In this document: positions 33,690-43,708 of the stretch, piece by piece | How the letters are laid out: each line of letters begins with the position of its first letter | How positions within the stretch are numbered: the stretch's first letter is position 1 | Assembly (NCBI RefSeq): GCF_012769535.1 | Contig: NZ_CP046565.1 | Location: 1,316,501 to 1,380,500 of the forward strand | Length of the DNA: 64,000 bases | Reading direction: 5' to 3' | Source of the DNA: Methylococcus geothermalis | GTDB taxonomy: Bacteria; Pseudomonadota; Gammaproteobacteria; Methylococcales; Methylococcaceae | Translations under genes and position numbers: made by a program | The notes under the pieces: generated by a model | What the model saw: the letters and a program-made list of their open reading frames with translations, nothing else | Told to the model about the DNA's origin: nothing | Database searches by the model: none

Positions 33690-34979
33690 CTATCCGCCGA
33701 TCCGAACGACGTCCCGCAAGCTGCGGTTTCCCAGCGTCGTTTCCGGGCTGCGGTCGATGGCGGCCAGGATGTCCCGGACGACGTCGGGTTCGTCTTGAAG
33801 CATCAGAACCGGCTGATCGCCCGCGGTTCGCACCGCCTCCACCACTTCGCTCAACAGGATCGCATCGGTATCCCGCGCGAGAACGTAAGCTTTCTGCTCG
33901 CCATTCACGCTTAACAGCAGGCCGTGCCGTTTCAGGCATTCCAGCGGGTCCGCCACCGCTTCCCAAGGCAGGTTCACTTGATCCGCCAGGTCGGGCAGCG
34001 TGCGTGCGGGCGCGCCGCGCGCGTGGCTCCGTCCGATCAGGATCATGAGCAGCAGGGCGAGGCGTTCCTGGGATTGTGGGCTCAGGTGGGGCCGCCGGCC
34101 GCCGTAGCCGAGATAGTGGGGAAACTGGATGTGGAAGGAGACGACGCTCCCCAGCAGCAGGATGAGCCAACTGAGGTACAGCCAGATCATGGACAGGAGG
34201 ATGACGGCAAAGCCGGAATAGATGGCGCTGTAATGGGCGGAATTGACCGTGAACTCGGCGAACAGAAAGCCCGTCGCTTTCCAGCTCAGGCCGGCGAACA
34301 GCCCGCCCGCCAGCGCGGGCCGCCATTTCACCGTGGTGTTGGGTATGAACGAATAGGCGAAGGTGAAGGCGGCGACGATCAGCACATAGGGCAGGGCGAT
34401 GCCGGCCAGATAGTAGGCCGTGCCGAAAGGCTCCAGAGCGATCAGCCGCTGTACGATGTCCATGCGGCTCATCGAGGCCGCGATGCCGATGGCGGAAAAC
34501 AGCAGTACCGGACCGATCAGGACGATGCTGAGGTAGTCGCTGAACTGGCGGTACAGCGGGCGCGTCCTGGACACCCGCCAGATGTGATTGAAGCTGTCTT
34601 CGATCTGCTCCAGCAGCGACACCACGGTGTAGAACAGCATCACAAAGCCGACGAAGCCCAGAACGCCTACCTGGATGTTCCCGACGAAGCCGATGATGTT
34701 ATCGGTGACCTCCTTCGCTTTTTCGCCCAAGGGAGCCAGCATTTCGAGCAGAAACGGCTGTATCTCGTTGTGCACGCCGAACGCCTTGAGCACCGAAAAG
34801 CTCACCGCCAGCAGCGGCGCCAAGGAGAGCAGGCTGGTATAGACCAGGCTCATCGCCCGATGCTTGATCCCGCCTTCGCGGTACTCGCGCAGCAGCACCA
34901 GGGCCAGCAGTTTCAGCGTCTTGAAGGTGTCCGCGGCTTGCGGCCCGACAGCGGGGAACAAGCGCTCGGTGGATTTCAT
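33690..34979 (-). CDS. YihY/BrkB family membrane protein with C-terminal winged helix
   Basis: 429 aa. The N-terminal 290 residues hold six hydrophobic helices and YihY motifs (HRAMSLVYTSLLSLAPLLAV, WRPALAGGLFAGLSW, YSAIYSGFAVILLSMIWLYLSWLILLLG). The last 110 residues form a soluble winged-helix-like domain (LPDLADQVNLPWEAVADPLECLKRHGLL), as in the longer members of the family. Formerly called ribonuclease BN, a name now known to be wrong. Function unknown. Convergent with dnaE2. Confidence 0.9.
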   Translation of the reverse strand: MKSTERLFPAVGPQAADTFKTLKLLALVLLREYREGGIKHRAMSLVYTSLLSLAPLLAVSFSVLKAFGVHNEIQPFLLEMLAPLGEKAKEVTDNIIGFVGNIQVGVLGFVGFVMLFYTVVSLLEQIEDSFNHIWRVSRTRPLYRQFSDYLSIVLIGPVLLFSAIGIAASMSRMDIVQRLIALEPFGTAYYLAGIALPYVLIVAAFTFAYSFIPNTTVKWRPALAGGLFAGLSWKATGFLFAEFTVNSAHYSAIYSGFAVILLSMIWLYLSWLILLLGSVVSFHIQFPHYLGYGGRRPHLSPQSQERLALLLMILIGRSHARGAPARTLPDLADQVNLPWEAVADPLECLKRHGLLLSVNGEQKAYVLARDTDAILLSEVVEAVRTAGDQPVLMLQDEPDVVRDILAAIDRSPETTLGNRSLRDVVRIGG

Positions 34980-35154
34980 GGGCTTGGCTCTCGGCGGTAA
35001 GCGGGGGGCGAGCGCCTTACCGAGGCTTCGACCGGCAAGCCGGATTCGGCCCCTGCTCGGGAGTTCAGTCTATGCCAATGCGATTGTCCGCGTCGATTTG
35101 CATGGGGGCGTTGGGGGGAGGTCCGACGATGAGGCCGGATGCCCGGTTTTTCGC

Positions 35155-35676
35155 TTATTTTTCCCCCAGCCGCGGTATCAGTTCGGCCAGGTTGCAGGGC
35201 CGGGTGCGGGAGTCGAGCTGCGGGCGGATGAGGTGGTCCCAGGCGGTGCGGCAGGCGCCGGAGGAGCCGGGGAGGGCGAAGATGTAGGTGCCATTGGCGA
35301 CGCCGGCGATGGCCCGCGACTGGATGGTGGAGGTGCCGATTTCCTGGTAGGAGACGGCGCGGAACACCTCGCCGAAGCCGTCCAGGGTCTTGTCGAACAG
35401 CACCGAGATGGCCTCTGGGGTGCCGTCGCGGCCGGTGACGCCGGTGCCACCGGTGCTGATGACGGCCTGGATGCCGGGATCGGCGATCCACCTGGAGACC
35501 ACCGCCCGGATGCGGTAGACGTCGTCCGGCACGATGCATTTCTCGGCCAGACGATGGCCGGCCTCGGTGAGGCGTTCGACCAGTATCTTCCCCGAGCTGT
35601 CGTTGTCTTCGGTGCGGGTGTCGGAAACCGTGAGTACGGCGATGTCGAGCGGAAGGAATGTGCGGTCGGAAGTCAT
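35155..35676 (-). CDS. moaB: Molybdenum cofactor biosynthesis protein B (MoaB)
   Basis: 173 aa. MogA/MoaB fold: IAVLTVSDTRTEDNDSSG, VISTGGTGVTGRDGTPEA and the C-terminal IFALPGSSGACRTAWDHLIRPQL. These enzymes bind molybdopterin and act in adenylation before molybdenum insertion. Full length. Only 58 bases beyond the sqr stop, in the same orientation, so it may be in its transcript, though the functions are unrelated. Confidence 0.93.
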   Translation of the reverse strand: MTSDRTFLPLDIAVLTVSDTRTEDNDSSGKILVERLTEAGHRLAEKCIVPDDVYRIRAVVSRWIADPGIQAVISTGGTGVTGRDGTPEAISVLFDKTLDGFGEVFRAVSYQEIGTSTIQSRAIAGVANGTYIFALPGSSGACRTAWDHLIRPQLDSRTRPCNLAELIPRLGEK

Positions 35677-35734
35677 GGCGGAAGGGTCCGGGCTGGGGCG
35701 CCCGCCTGGATGCGCGGGCGCTGGACCGAATAGC

Positions 35735-37009
35735 TTAGTTCTTCAGCCGGACGATGCCCAGGGCCTTGAGGCCCAAGCGTTCATAGATGGGCTCGCTGAT
35801 GCCTTTCCTCACCTTGCGGATGAAGTACTTTTCGAAGGCGATCTTGGCCAGATGCACCCAACGCCCTTTCTTGGCCCAGGTGACGTTGCGCGGCGGGATC
35901 TGCGGCTGGGCGATGAAGGCGGCGCCGGTGTCGCCCATGTCCGCCAGGCACAGCGCGGCCCAGGTGCCCTTGAAGCTGGGCTCCTTGCCGTCGAGTTCGG
36001 CGCGGATATTGTGCGCGGTGGCGGTGACCATGGACTCGATCATGTAGCCGGTCTTGGGCACGCCGGTGGGCACCGGGGTCTGTTCCAGCGGCGGAATCGC
36101 GATGCACACGCCGACCGAATAGACGTTCTTGAAGGTGGGGTTGCGCTGATGTTCGTCGACGATGACGAAGCCGCGCGGGTTGACCAGTCCCTCGATGCCG
36201 CGCACCGCGTCGATGCCGGTAAAGGCCGGGATCATCATGCAGTGCTTGAACGGCAGTTCGTGCTTTTTCTTTTCCTTGCCGTCGTCGTCGACCTCGGTGA
36301 CGAACATCTTGCCATCCTCGATCTTGTCGACCTTGGCATTGGTGATCCATTTGATGTGGCGGTCGCGCATCTCGCTTTCGAGGAGTCCCTTGGAGTCGCC
36401 CACCCCGCCCAGGCCGAGATGGCCGATATAGGGTTCGGAGGTGACGAAGGTCATCGGCACCTTGTCGCGGATCTTGCGGCGGCGCAGGTCGGTGTCGGCG
36501 ATGAAGGCATATTCATAGGCGGGGCCGAAGCAGGAGGCGCCCTGCACCGAGCCGACGACGATCGGGCCGGGGTCCTTGACGAAGCCATCCCAGAACTCCA
36601 GGGCCTCGGCGGCGTGGTCGACGTGGCACACCGACTGGGTGTGGCCGTGCGGGCCGAAGCCGGGTACTTCGTCGAAGGCCAGGCGTGGGCCGGTTGCGAT
36701 GACCAGGAAGTCGTAGTTCACCGAGCTTCCGTCCGCAAGTTCGACGCGGTTGTTGGCCGGATCGACCTTGGTCGCCTTCTGCTGGATGAACTCGATCTTG
36801 CGCTTCTTCAGCATGGGGGCGAGTTCGACCTTGATGTCCTCCGGCTTGCGCCAGCCCACCGCGACCCAGGGATTGGAAGGCACGAAGTGGAACGTGGGGC
36901 TGTCGGAGATGACCACGACCTCGTCCTGCTTTTTCCGGGCGAGGTGCTTCATTTCCAGGGCCATGGGGATGCCGCCGATGCCGGCGCCGAGTATGACGAT
37001 TCGAGCCAT
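35735..37009 (-). CDS. sqr: Sulfide:quinone oxidoreductase
   Basis: 424 aa flavoprotein. FAD motif GAGIGG (8-13), FHFVPSNPWVAVGWRKPEDI (41-59) typical of SQR, ATGPRLAFDEVPGFG, and cysteines at 128, 160 and 354 that line up with the three redox/FAD-linked Cys described for the Acidithiobacillus enzyme (128, 160, 356). It oxidises sulfide to polysulfide and passes electrons to quinone at the membrane surface; the basic C-terminal helices (FEKYFIRKVRKG) suit membrane attachment. ATG 37009 follows GGAGGAAA. Confidence 0.9.
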   Translation of the reverse strand: MARIVILGAGIGGIPMALEMKHLARKKQDEVVVISDSPTFHFVPSNPWVAVGWRKPEDIKVELAPMLKKRKIEFIQQKATKVDPANNRVELADGSSVNYDFLVIATGPRLAFDEVPGFGPHGHTQSVCHVDHAAEALEFWDGFVKDPGPIVVGSVQGASCFGPAYEYAFIADTDLRRRKIRDKVPMTFVTSEPYIGHLGLGGVGDSKGLLESEMRDRHIKWITNAKVDKIEDGKMFVTEVDDDGKEKKKHELPFKHCMMIPAFTGIDAVRGIEGLVNPRGFVIVDEHQRNPTFKNVYSVGVCIAIPPLEQTPVPTGVPKTGYMIESMVTATAHNIRAELDGKEPSFKGTWAALCLADMGDTGAAFIAQPQIPPRNVTWAKKGRWVHLAKIAFEKYFIRKVRKGISEPIYERLGLKALGIVRLKN

Positions 37010-37114
37010 TGGGTTTCCTCCCGCGCAGTTCGCCTGCGTGATTGATGGTGTTGTTTGGTAACGCTGTTGACGATCGGGCGTGAAAAGTCTGCTCGTGTAC
37101 CGATCGCTTGTCGA

Positions 37115-37138
37115 GAATATTAGCAACTGCTAAAATTC
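37115..37138. promoter_or_regulatory. 24-bp near-perfect palindrome in the sqr/efflux divergent region
   Basis: GAATATTAGCA and TGCTAAAATTC flank a 2-base centre with a single mismatched pair; the core is TTAG-N6-CTAA. It lies 106 bases before the sqr start and 116 before the efflux operon start. The spacing and AT-rich shape fit an ArsR-family (BigR/SqrR-like) operator for sulfide control, but no such regulator gene is in the window. Confidence 0.55.
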
Positions 37139-37253
37139 ATATCAAGCTCAAGATATATTATCGGGCTTGGTGGTTCCATGTCATGGAACTGGCTATCATT
37201 CGGAAAGAGCTTCCCGCAGGGAGCCGTCGACATCGACACGCAGCGTCGCACCC

Positions 37254-38624
37254 ATGCATTCGATAGAAATCAGGTCTGCCCGTTTCCGGATGCGGTTCTC
37301 TCCGGTCCTCGTTCCGCTCGTAGCGCTCGCGTTCGGGAGTCCACAGGCCTTATCCGCCGAATCGGGCAAATCCCGCCTGACCTTGCAGCAGGCCATCGAA
37401 CTGGCCTGGGAGAAGAACCCCGACATTCATGCCGCCGAGGCGAGGCTCGGGCAGGCCCAGGCCAGCGTCGAGGAGGCCACGGCCGCGTTCTATCCCCGCC
37501 TCACCGCTCGCGTCGGTTACGACTATTCGGACAACCCCGCTCTGGCGTTCTCCTACGTCGTGGCCCAGCGCCGCTTCAATTTCGGCATGAACATCAACCA
37601 TCCAGGCTACGTCGAGAACTTCCGCCCGGAAGTGTTCACCACCTGGTCGATATTCCGCGGCGGCCAGGACTATTACCGCAAGAAGGCGGCGGAGCTGGGC
37701 GTCGAGGTCGCCGAGCTGGAGCATTCGGCGCTGCGCAATCAGCTCGCGGCCGCCGTCACGGCGGCGTACTACGCCTTGCTGGAAGCGCCGCGCCAGGTCG
37801 AGGTCTCCAAGAAATCGGTGGAAGCGGTCACCAGTGAGCTCGAACACACGCGCCACCGGCATCAGGCCGGTTCCAGCCTCAAATCGGACGTGCTGTCGCT
37901 GGAAGTCCGGCTGGCCCAGTCCCGCGAAAACGAAACCCATGCGTTGAATTCGGTGGAACTCGCCCGCGCCGCCATCAAGACCCTGCTCGGTGGCGAGTCG
38001 GCGGCCAATCTGGAGGCGGTGGAGCCGGTGGCCAGGGAAGCCGCGGGCGGGGACGGCATGGAGAAAGTGCTGGCCCAGGCCCTGTCGCAACGGCCGGAAA
38101 TGCAGGCGGCGACGCATCAGGTCGCCATGCGCCAGCACGAACTCGACATGGAGAAGGGCGCTAGGCTGCCCCGGGTCAATGCCTTCGCCGCCTATGGCCA
38201 GAACAGCAGGACGCCGGGTTTTTCCACCGAGCAGGGCAACGTCACCCTGGGCGTCAACGCCGAACTCGACCTGTACGCAGGGGGGGCGGTCACGGCCCGG
38301 ATTGCCGCCGCCGAGAAACGCCTGAGCGAAGCCCAGGCGCTGGAGACGCGCACCCGGCTGGAAATCGAGGAGGAAGTGCGCAAAGCCTATCTCCAACTCA
38401 ACGAAGCCCTGTCGCGCAAGGATGCGGCGGAAGCCGGCGCCAGGTCGGCGGACGAAGCGTTGCGGCTGGTGCACGAACAATACCGGGAAGGCGCGGCGAC
38501 AGTGACGCGCTACCTCGAAGCCGAAGCCGACCGGGCCCAGGCCCAGACCCGCGCCATCGCCGCCCGCTATGCGGTTGAAGTGGCGACGGCGAGCCTGAAG
38601 AAGGCATCCGGCTTCTGGCGCTAG
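37254..38624 (+). CDS. TolC-family outer-membrane efflux protein
   Basis: 456 aa from ATG 37254; ATG 37290 gives a tighter signal peptide and GTG 37167 a longer one. Signal segment FSPVLVPLVALAFGSPQALSA, then the duplicated OEP helical hairpins: LTLQQAIELAWEKNPDIHAAEARLGQAQASVEEATAAFYPRL and the second half (ELDLYAGGAVTARIAAAEKRLSEA). Forms the outer-membrane channel for the RND pump encoded downstream (21 bases to the adaptor). Confidence 0.9.
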   Translation: MHSIEIRSARFRMRFSPVLVPLVALAFGSPQALSAESGKSRLTLQQAIELAWEKNPDIHAAEARLGQAQASVEEATAAFYPRLTARVGYDYSDNPALAFSYVVAQRRFNFGMNINHPGYVENFRPEVFTTWSIFRGGQDYYRKKAAELGVEVAELEHSALRNQLAAAVTAAYYALLEAPRQVEVSKKSVEAVTSELEHTRHRHQAGSSLKSDVLSLEVRLAQSRENETHALNSVELARAAIKTLLGGESAANLEAVEPVAREAAGGDGMEKVLAQALSQRPEMQAATHQVAMRQHELDMEKGARLPRVNAFAAYGQNSRTPGFSTEQGNVTLGVNAELDLYAGGAVTARIAAAEKRLSEAQALETRTRLEIEEEVRKAYLQLNEALSRKDAAEAGARSADEALRLVHEQYREGAATVTRYLEAEADRAQAQTRAIAARYAVEVATASLKKASGFWR

Positions 38625-38645
38625 ATCGATAGAAGGAATAAAGCA

Positions 38646-39725
38646 ATGCACGCTGAAGCGCACGGTTCGAATTCCCGCAGGACGCTGCTGTATGCGGCAG
38701 TCGCCGTCTCGGCCCTGGTCCTGATGCTGGTCTGGATGGAGGGCGGTTTCGTCGGCAAGGCGGAGCCCGGCTTGCTTGCCGAGGAGCAAGCGGTACCGGT
38801 GACGGGACAGACCCTTACCCTGGCGCCGCGGACGATCGCGGAAACCGCCGCCTGGCCGGCCACCGTGTCTGCCCCGGTCGTCGCCCGCATCTCGCCGAAA
38901 GTCGCGGGCCGCATCGTCGAGATCACCCGCAAGGTCGGCGACGGCGTGCGGCGCGGTGAGGTGGTGGCGCGGCTGGAAGCGAAGGAGTTGAGCGCCCGGC
39001 TCGGCCAGGCCAGGGCGCAACTGGCCGCCGCCGAAGCCGAGGCGGTGCGGGCCCGCGCGGAGCTGATCCGCAGTGAAAGCCTCTATGCCAAGGAGGCAGC
39101 CACCCGACAGACCTTGGAGACCGCCCAGGCCACCGCCCGCGCCGCGAACGCCCAGGTGAAGGCGGCGCAGGACGCGATCGCCGAGGCCGGTTCGCTGTTC
39201 GGCGAGACCGAGCTGGAATCGCCGGTCGACGGCACGGTGGTGTCGCGCGAACTCGACCGCGGCGATACCGCCCTGCCCGGCATGCCGGTGCTGACCGTAC
39301 AGGAAAGCGGCAGGCTGCGGATCGAAGGCGCGGTCGCCGAGCGCTGTGCCGGCGCCTTGCGGGCCGGAACGCCTCTGACGGCAACAGGCGGCGCGCCGGA
39401 ACAGGTCTACCCGGTCGAGGTGGACGAAGTCGCCCCGGCCGCCGACCCCGCCACGCGCACGGTCTGGTTCAAGGCGCGCCTGCCGGATGTCACAGCCTGG
39501 CAGCCGGGCGCCTACGCCAGCGTGGAGCTGCCCTGCGGCCAGCGTGAGGTGCTGCTGATTCCCGCGGCCGCCGTCACGCGGATCGGCCAGATCGAGAGCG
39601 TGCGCGTCGTCGAACAGGGCCGTGCCGTGCTGCGGCACATCCGTACCGGGAGGGTCCACGACGGCCAGCTCGAAGTCCTGGCCGGGCTCGAGCCGGGCGA
39701 TACCATCCAGATCCCGAGCCGCTGA
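38646..39725 (+). CDS. HlyD-family periplasmic adaptor of an RND efflux pump
   Basis: 359 aa. N-terminal membrane anchor (13-31), barrel-sandwich/lipoyl halves (VVARISPKVAGRIVEITRKVGDGVRRGEVVARLEAKEL and SPVDGTVVSRELDRGDTALPGMPVLTV) around a coiled-coil hairpin (about 115-180), then beta-barrel and membrane-proximal domains. It links the pump to the TolC-type channel. Middle gene of the three-gene operon. Confidence 0.93.
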   Translation: MHAEAHGSNSRRTLLYAAVAVSALVLMLVWMEGGFVGKAEPGLLAEEQAVPVTGQTLTLAPRTIAETAAWPATVSAPVVARISPKVAGRIVEITRKVGDGVRRGEVVARLEAKELSARLGQARAQLAAAEAEAVRARAELIRSESLYAKEAATRQTLETAQATARAANAQVKAAQDAIAEAGSLFGETELESPVDGTVVSRELDRGDTALPGMPVLTVQESGRLRIEGAVAERCAGALRAGTPLTATGGAPEQVYPVEVDEVAPAADPATRTVWFKARLPDVTAWQPGAYASVELPCGQREVLLIPAAAVTRIGQIESVRVVEQGRAVLRHIRTGRVHDGQLEVLAGLEPGDTIQIPSR

Positions 39726-39742
39726 CCGTCCCGGAGAACCGC

Positions 39743-42700
39743 ATGGCCAAACCAACCGACGAACGGGGCCTGACGGCGGCGATCGTCCGTGTCTTCATCA
39801 CCTCCAAGCTGTCCCTGGTCTTCCTCATCGCCTCCTTCCTGCTCGGCGCGGCGGCCTTGCTGCTGACGCCGCGGGAAGAGGAGCCGCAGATCGTGGTGCC
39901 GGTGGCCGACGTGGTCGTCAGTGCGCCGGGAGCCTCGGCCGAGGAAGTCGAGAAACTGGTGGCGACGCCGTTGGAGAGCCGGCTGAGGGAGATCGACGGC
40001 GTGGAATACGTCTATTCCGCTTCCCGCGCCGGCGAAGCCATGGTGACGGTGCGCTTCTATGTCGGCGAAGACCGCGAGGACAGCCTGCTCAAGGTGTGGA
40101 GCAAGTTGATGTCGAACAAGGATGCCATTCCTTCCATCGTCGAGTCCTGGCTGGTCAAGCCGGTCGAGATCGACGACGTGCCCATCCTCACATTCACCCT
40201 GTCTTCGCCCCATCCGCTGTACGACGCGGCGGTGCTCCGGCGCCTGGCCGACGAGATGAAGGACAAGCTGAGCTCCCAGGAGGACACCGGCCGCATCTTC
40301 GTCGTCGGCGGCCAGCGCCGGACGGTGCGGATCCATCCGGATCCAGCGCGGCTGGCGGCGCACGGGCTGGACATCGGCGGCCTGATGCAGGCCTTGCGGG
40401 GCGCCAACGTCAAGCTGGAAGCCGGGAGTTTCGACCGCGCCAATCACAGCGTCGACCTGGAAGCCGGCCCGCATTACGCTTCCGCCGGCGAGGTCGCGGA
40501 CACCGCCGTCGGTCACCACGACGGCCGGGTGGTGCGCCTGAGCGAGGTGGCCGAGGTGATCGACGGGCCGGCCGAGGTCGAAAGCTATACCCGCATCGGC
40601 TTCGGCGCGGCGGCGGCGGAAAGCAGGTCGGTCGGCCAAACCGCCGCCGCCAGGCCCGGCGAAGAGCGCCAGGCGGTGACCCTCGCGGTCGCGAAGCGGC
40701 GGGGCGCGAACGCGGTCAGCGTGAGCGAGCGGGTCATCGAGGAAGTGAAGGGCCTTTACGGCACGCTCATCCCGGAAGACGTTACCGTCACGATCTCCCG
40801 CGATTACGGTGAGACCGCGAACCACAAGGTCAACGAGCTGGTGAAGCATCTCTTCATCGCCATCGTCACCATCATCGTGCTGCTGGCTTTTGCCTTGGGG
40901 CCGAAGGAAGCCTTCATCGTGGCGCTGGCTGTGCCGATGACACTGGGCATCACCCTGCTGTTCGACCTCATCTTCGGCTACACCATCAACCGAGTGACGC
41001 TGTTCGCGCTGATCCTCTCGCTGGGTCTTCTGGTGGACGACCCCATCGTCGACGTCGAGAACATCTACCGCCACTTCAAGCTGCGGCGCGAACCGCCCCT
41101 CGAGGCCGCGATCACCGCCGTCGACGAAGTCCGGCCGCCGACCATCTTCGCGACCTTCACCGTCATCGTCTCGTTCCTGCCGATGTTCTTCATCACCGGC
41201 ATGATGGGGCCGTATATGGGGCCGATGGCGTTCAACGTGCCGATCGCCATGCTGATGTCGCTGCTGGTCGCCTTCACCGTCACCCCCTGGGCCAGCTATT
41301 ACCTGCTGAAGAGCGAATACGGCACGGGCGAGGTTGCCTATTCCCTCCAGGACAGCCCGATCTACAAGTTCTATCGCCGTACCCTGGGTGCGCTGGTGTT
41401 GCGGCCCGGACGCGCCAGGCTGTTCCTCTGGCTGATGGTCGGCGCCCTGGTGGCGTCGAGCCTGCTCGCCGTGACCCGTGTGGTGCCGCTGAAGCTCCTG
41501 CCGTTCGACAACAAGAACGAGCTGCAACTGGTGATCGACATGCCGCGCGACGCCAGCCTCGAACGCACCGACGCGGTGGCGCGGGCGCTGGGCGACTACC
41601 TGGCGCGGGTCAACGAAGTCACCGACTTCGAGACCTACGTCGGTCTGGCTTCGCCCATGGATTTCAACGGCATGGTGCGGCATTACTACCTGCGCCGCGG
41701 CGGCTACGTCGGCGACATCCGCATCAGCCTGCTCCCGAAGGAGCGGCGCGAGCAGCAGTCGCACGAGATCGCGCTGCGGATACGCGCGGACGTGGAGCGC
41801 ATCGCCGCGCGCTTCGGGGCCAAGGCCAAGATCGTGGAAACCCCGCCTGGACCGCCGGTGCTGTCGACCTTCGTCGCCGAAGTCTATGGTCCGCTGGATG
41901 CCGAACCCGGCGAGCTGGACCGGGTGACCGAACGGGTGCGGGACGACATCGCCGGCATCGCCGGCATGGTCGATGTCGACGACCGGGTGGACGAGCCCAA
42001 GACCCTGATCCGCTACCGGGTGGACCGCGACAAGGCGGCGCTCAACGGGCTCAGCGTGGCGACGCTGGCCGAGGCTTTGCAAGCCGCGACGGCAGGGCGG
42101 CCTGTCGGCACCGTTCACGTGCGGGGAGAACGCGAGCCGCTCGACATCGTGCTCCGCCTGCCGCGCGCCGAGCGCTCGTCCCTGGCCGAACTCATGACGC
42201 TCAAGGTGCGGGGGGCGGACGGCCAACTGGTGCCGCTCGGCGAGGTGGGCACCCTGGTCGAGGACCAGGCGGACCGTACCATCTACCACAAGAATCTTCT
42301 CCGGCTGAATTACGTCACCGCCGAAATGGCCGGCCGAACCCCGGTCGAGGCGGTGCTGGACTGGGGCGACATCGAGGACTCCAAGCCGCTGCCGCCGGGC
42401 TACCGGGTCGACCTGGCCGGAGAAGGGGAATGGAAGATCACCGTCGACGTGTTCCGCGACTTAGGCGCAGCGTTCGGCGCCGCGCTGGTCATGATCTACG
42501 TGCTGCTGGTGGCTCAGACCGGCTCGCTCGGCATGCCCCTGGTCATCATGGTGGCCATTCCGCTGACCATCATCGGCATCATGCCCGGATTCTGGCTGCT
42601 CAACCTGCTGTTCACCTCGCCGGTGGCCGGCTATGACAATCCCGTCCTGTTCACCGCCACCGGCATGATCGGCATGATCGCGCTGGCCGGCATCGTGGTG

Positions 42701-42973
42701 CGCAATTCCATCATCCTCATCGACTTCATCGAGCGCCTGCGGGGGCAGGGCACGCCGCTGTTCGATGCCCTGGTCGAAGCCGGCGCCACCCGCCTTAGGC
42801 CCATCTTCCTCACCGCCGGCGCCGCCATGTTCGGCTCCTTCGTCATCACCCTGGACCCGATCTTCTCAGGCCTGGCCTGGAGCTTCATCTTCGGCATCTT
42901 CGCCTCCACCCTGTTCACCCTGTGGGTCGTGCCCGTCGTCTACTGGATGATCCACCGGGAGCCCGCTCCCTGA
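39743..42973 (+). CDS. RND efflux permease
   Basis: 1076 aa, twelve transmembrane helices in the usual 1+5 / 1+5 arrangement with two large periplasmic loops. Proton-relay aspartates Asp432-Asp433 sit in GLLVDDPIVDVENIYRH in TM4; NPVLFTATGMIGMIALAGIVVRNSIILIDFIE is the TM10-11 region. Likely drug/organic-type (HAE-like) instead of metal-type, but the substrate is unknown. The divergent sqr and shared palindromic region raise the possibility of sulfur-stress control. Confidence 0.93.
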   Translation: MAKPTDERGLTAAIVRVFITSKLSLVFLIASFLLGAAALLLTPREEEPQIVVPVADVVVSAPGASAEEVEKLVATPLESRLREIDGVEYVYSASRAGEAMVTVRFYVGEDREDSLLKVWSKLMSNKDAIPSIVESWLVKPVEIDDVPILTFTLSSPHPLYDAAVLRRLADEMKDKLSSQEDTGRIFVVGGQRRTVRIHPDPARLAAHGLDIGGLMQALRGANVKLEAGSFDRANHSVDLEAGPHYASAGEVADTAVGHHDGRVVRLSEVAEVIDGPAEVESYTRIGFGAAAAESRSVGQTAAARPGEERQAVTLAVAKRRGANAVSVSERVIEEVKGLYGTLIPEDVTVTISRDYGETANHKVNELVKHLFIAIVTIIVLLAFALGPKEAFIVALAVPMTLGITLLFDLIFGYTINRVTLFALILSLGLLVDDPIVDVENIYRHFKLRREPPLEAAITAVDEVRPPTIFATFTVIVSFLPMFFITGMMGPYMGPMAFNVPIAMLMSLLVAFTVTPWASYYLLKSEYGTGEVAYSLQDSPIYKFYRRTLGALVLRPGRARLFLWLMVGALVASSLLAVTRVVPLKLLPFDNKNELQLVIDMPRDASLERTDAVARALGDYLARVNEVTDFETYVGLASPMDFNGMVRHYYLRRGGYVGDIRISLLPKERREQQSHEIALRIRADVERIAARFGAKAKIVETPPGPPVLSTFVAEVYGPLDAEPGELDRVTERVRDDIAGIAGMVDVDDRVDEPKTLIRYRVDRDKAALNGLSVATLAEALQAATAGRPVGTVHVRGEREPLDIVLRLPRAERSSLAELMTLKVRGADGQLVPLGEVGTLVEDQADRTIYHKNLLRLNYVTAEMAGRTPVEAVLDWGDIEDSKPLPPGYRVDLAGEGEWKITVDVFRDLGAAFGAALVMIYVLLVAQTGSLGMPLVIMVAIPLTIIGIMPGFWLLNLLFTSPVAGYDNPVLFTATGMIGMIALAGIVVRNSIILIDFIERLRGQGTPLFDALVEAGATRLRPIFLTAGAAMFGSFVITLDPIFSGLAWSFIFGIFASTLFTLWVVPVVYWMIHREPAP

Positions 42974-43057
42974 TTTTTCCCGTTCCCGACCGATTAGAAT
43001 AAGCGCACGGTCTGCGGGGAGGGCCGGACAACGAAAACAATCGGGCAGGGTGCGTTC

Positions 43058-43708
43058 ATGGGAAAGCTATCGCCATTCCAGGTCGGTGAGCTGGTGGTCT
43101 GGCAGGATGAAAAGGGGTACGGGTTCATCCGTCCGTTCGTGGGAGAGCATGATCTCTTCATCCACATCAGCGCTTTCAAGAAGGGCATGAGCCGGCGGCC
43201 TCAGATCGGCGATATCGTGCACTACCGCGTCGAAACCGAGGCCGACGGCCGGGAGCGGCTGCGGCATGCGGCGATCGAGGGGATCAAGTACGCCGCGCCG
43301 CGTTTCGGGCCCGTCCAGGTCAAGCCGCTGGAGCGGTCGCCATACATCAACGGCGTGATCGGCCTGCCCTTCCTGTTGTCGACCTGGCTGCTGTGGAGCG
43401 TCGGCAACCCCATCCCCCTCCTGATGTACGTGTTCATCAGCGCCATCACGCTTTTTCTCTATGGCCTGGACAAGCGCTCCTCGATCACCGGGCATTGGCG
43501 CGTGCCTGAAACCTACCTGCATCTGTTCGCCCTGCTCGGCGGCTGGCCGGGAGCCTTGATTGCCCAGCGGGAATACCGGCACAAGCTCAGGAAATCGCGG
43601 TTCCAGATCATTTTCAGGGCGATTATTGCCCTACATGCATTGATTTGGATCATAACAATCGCCTTCGAATTTTCCACGCACCAAGCAATGGCAATGTTTG
43701 TGATGTGA
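43058..43708 (+). CDS. Cold-shock domain / DUF1294 fusion membrane protein
   Basis: 216 aa. N-terminal cold-shock fold with RNP1-like KGYGFI (19-24) and RNP2-like DLFIHI (32-37), then a DUF1294 module with three or four hydrophobic helices (FLYGLDKRSSITGHWRVPETYLHLFALLGGWPGALIAQREYRHKLRKSRFQ). The fusion is common in proteobacteria; role unknown. Stand-alone gene at the edge of the accessory region. Confidence 0.9.
   Translation: MGKLSPFQVGELVVWQDEKGYGFIRPFVGEHDLFIHISAFKKGMSRRPQIGDIVHYRVETEADGRERLRHAAIEGIKYAAPRFGPVQVKPLERSPYINGVIGLPFLLSTWLLWSVGNPIPLLMYVFISAITLFLYGLDKRSSITGHWRVPETYLHLFALLGGWPGALIAQREYRHKLRKSRFQIIFRAIIALHALIWIITIAFEFSTHQAMAMFVM

Noticed and set aside
33690-34979. Ribonuclease BN
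   Set aside because: Historic misassignment of the YihY family; no nuclease motif present.
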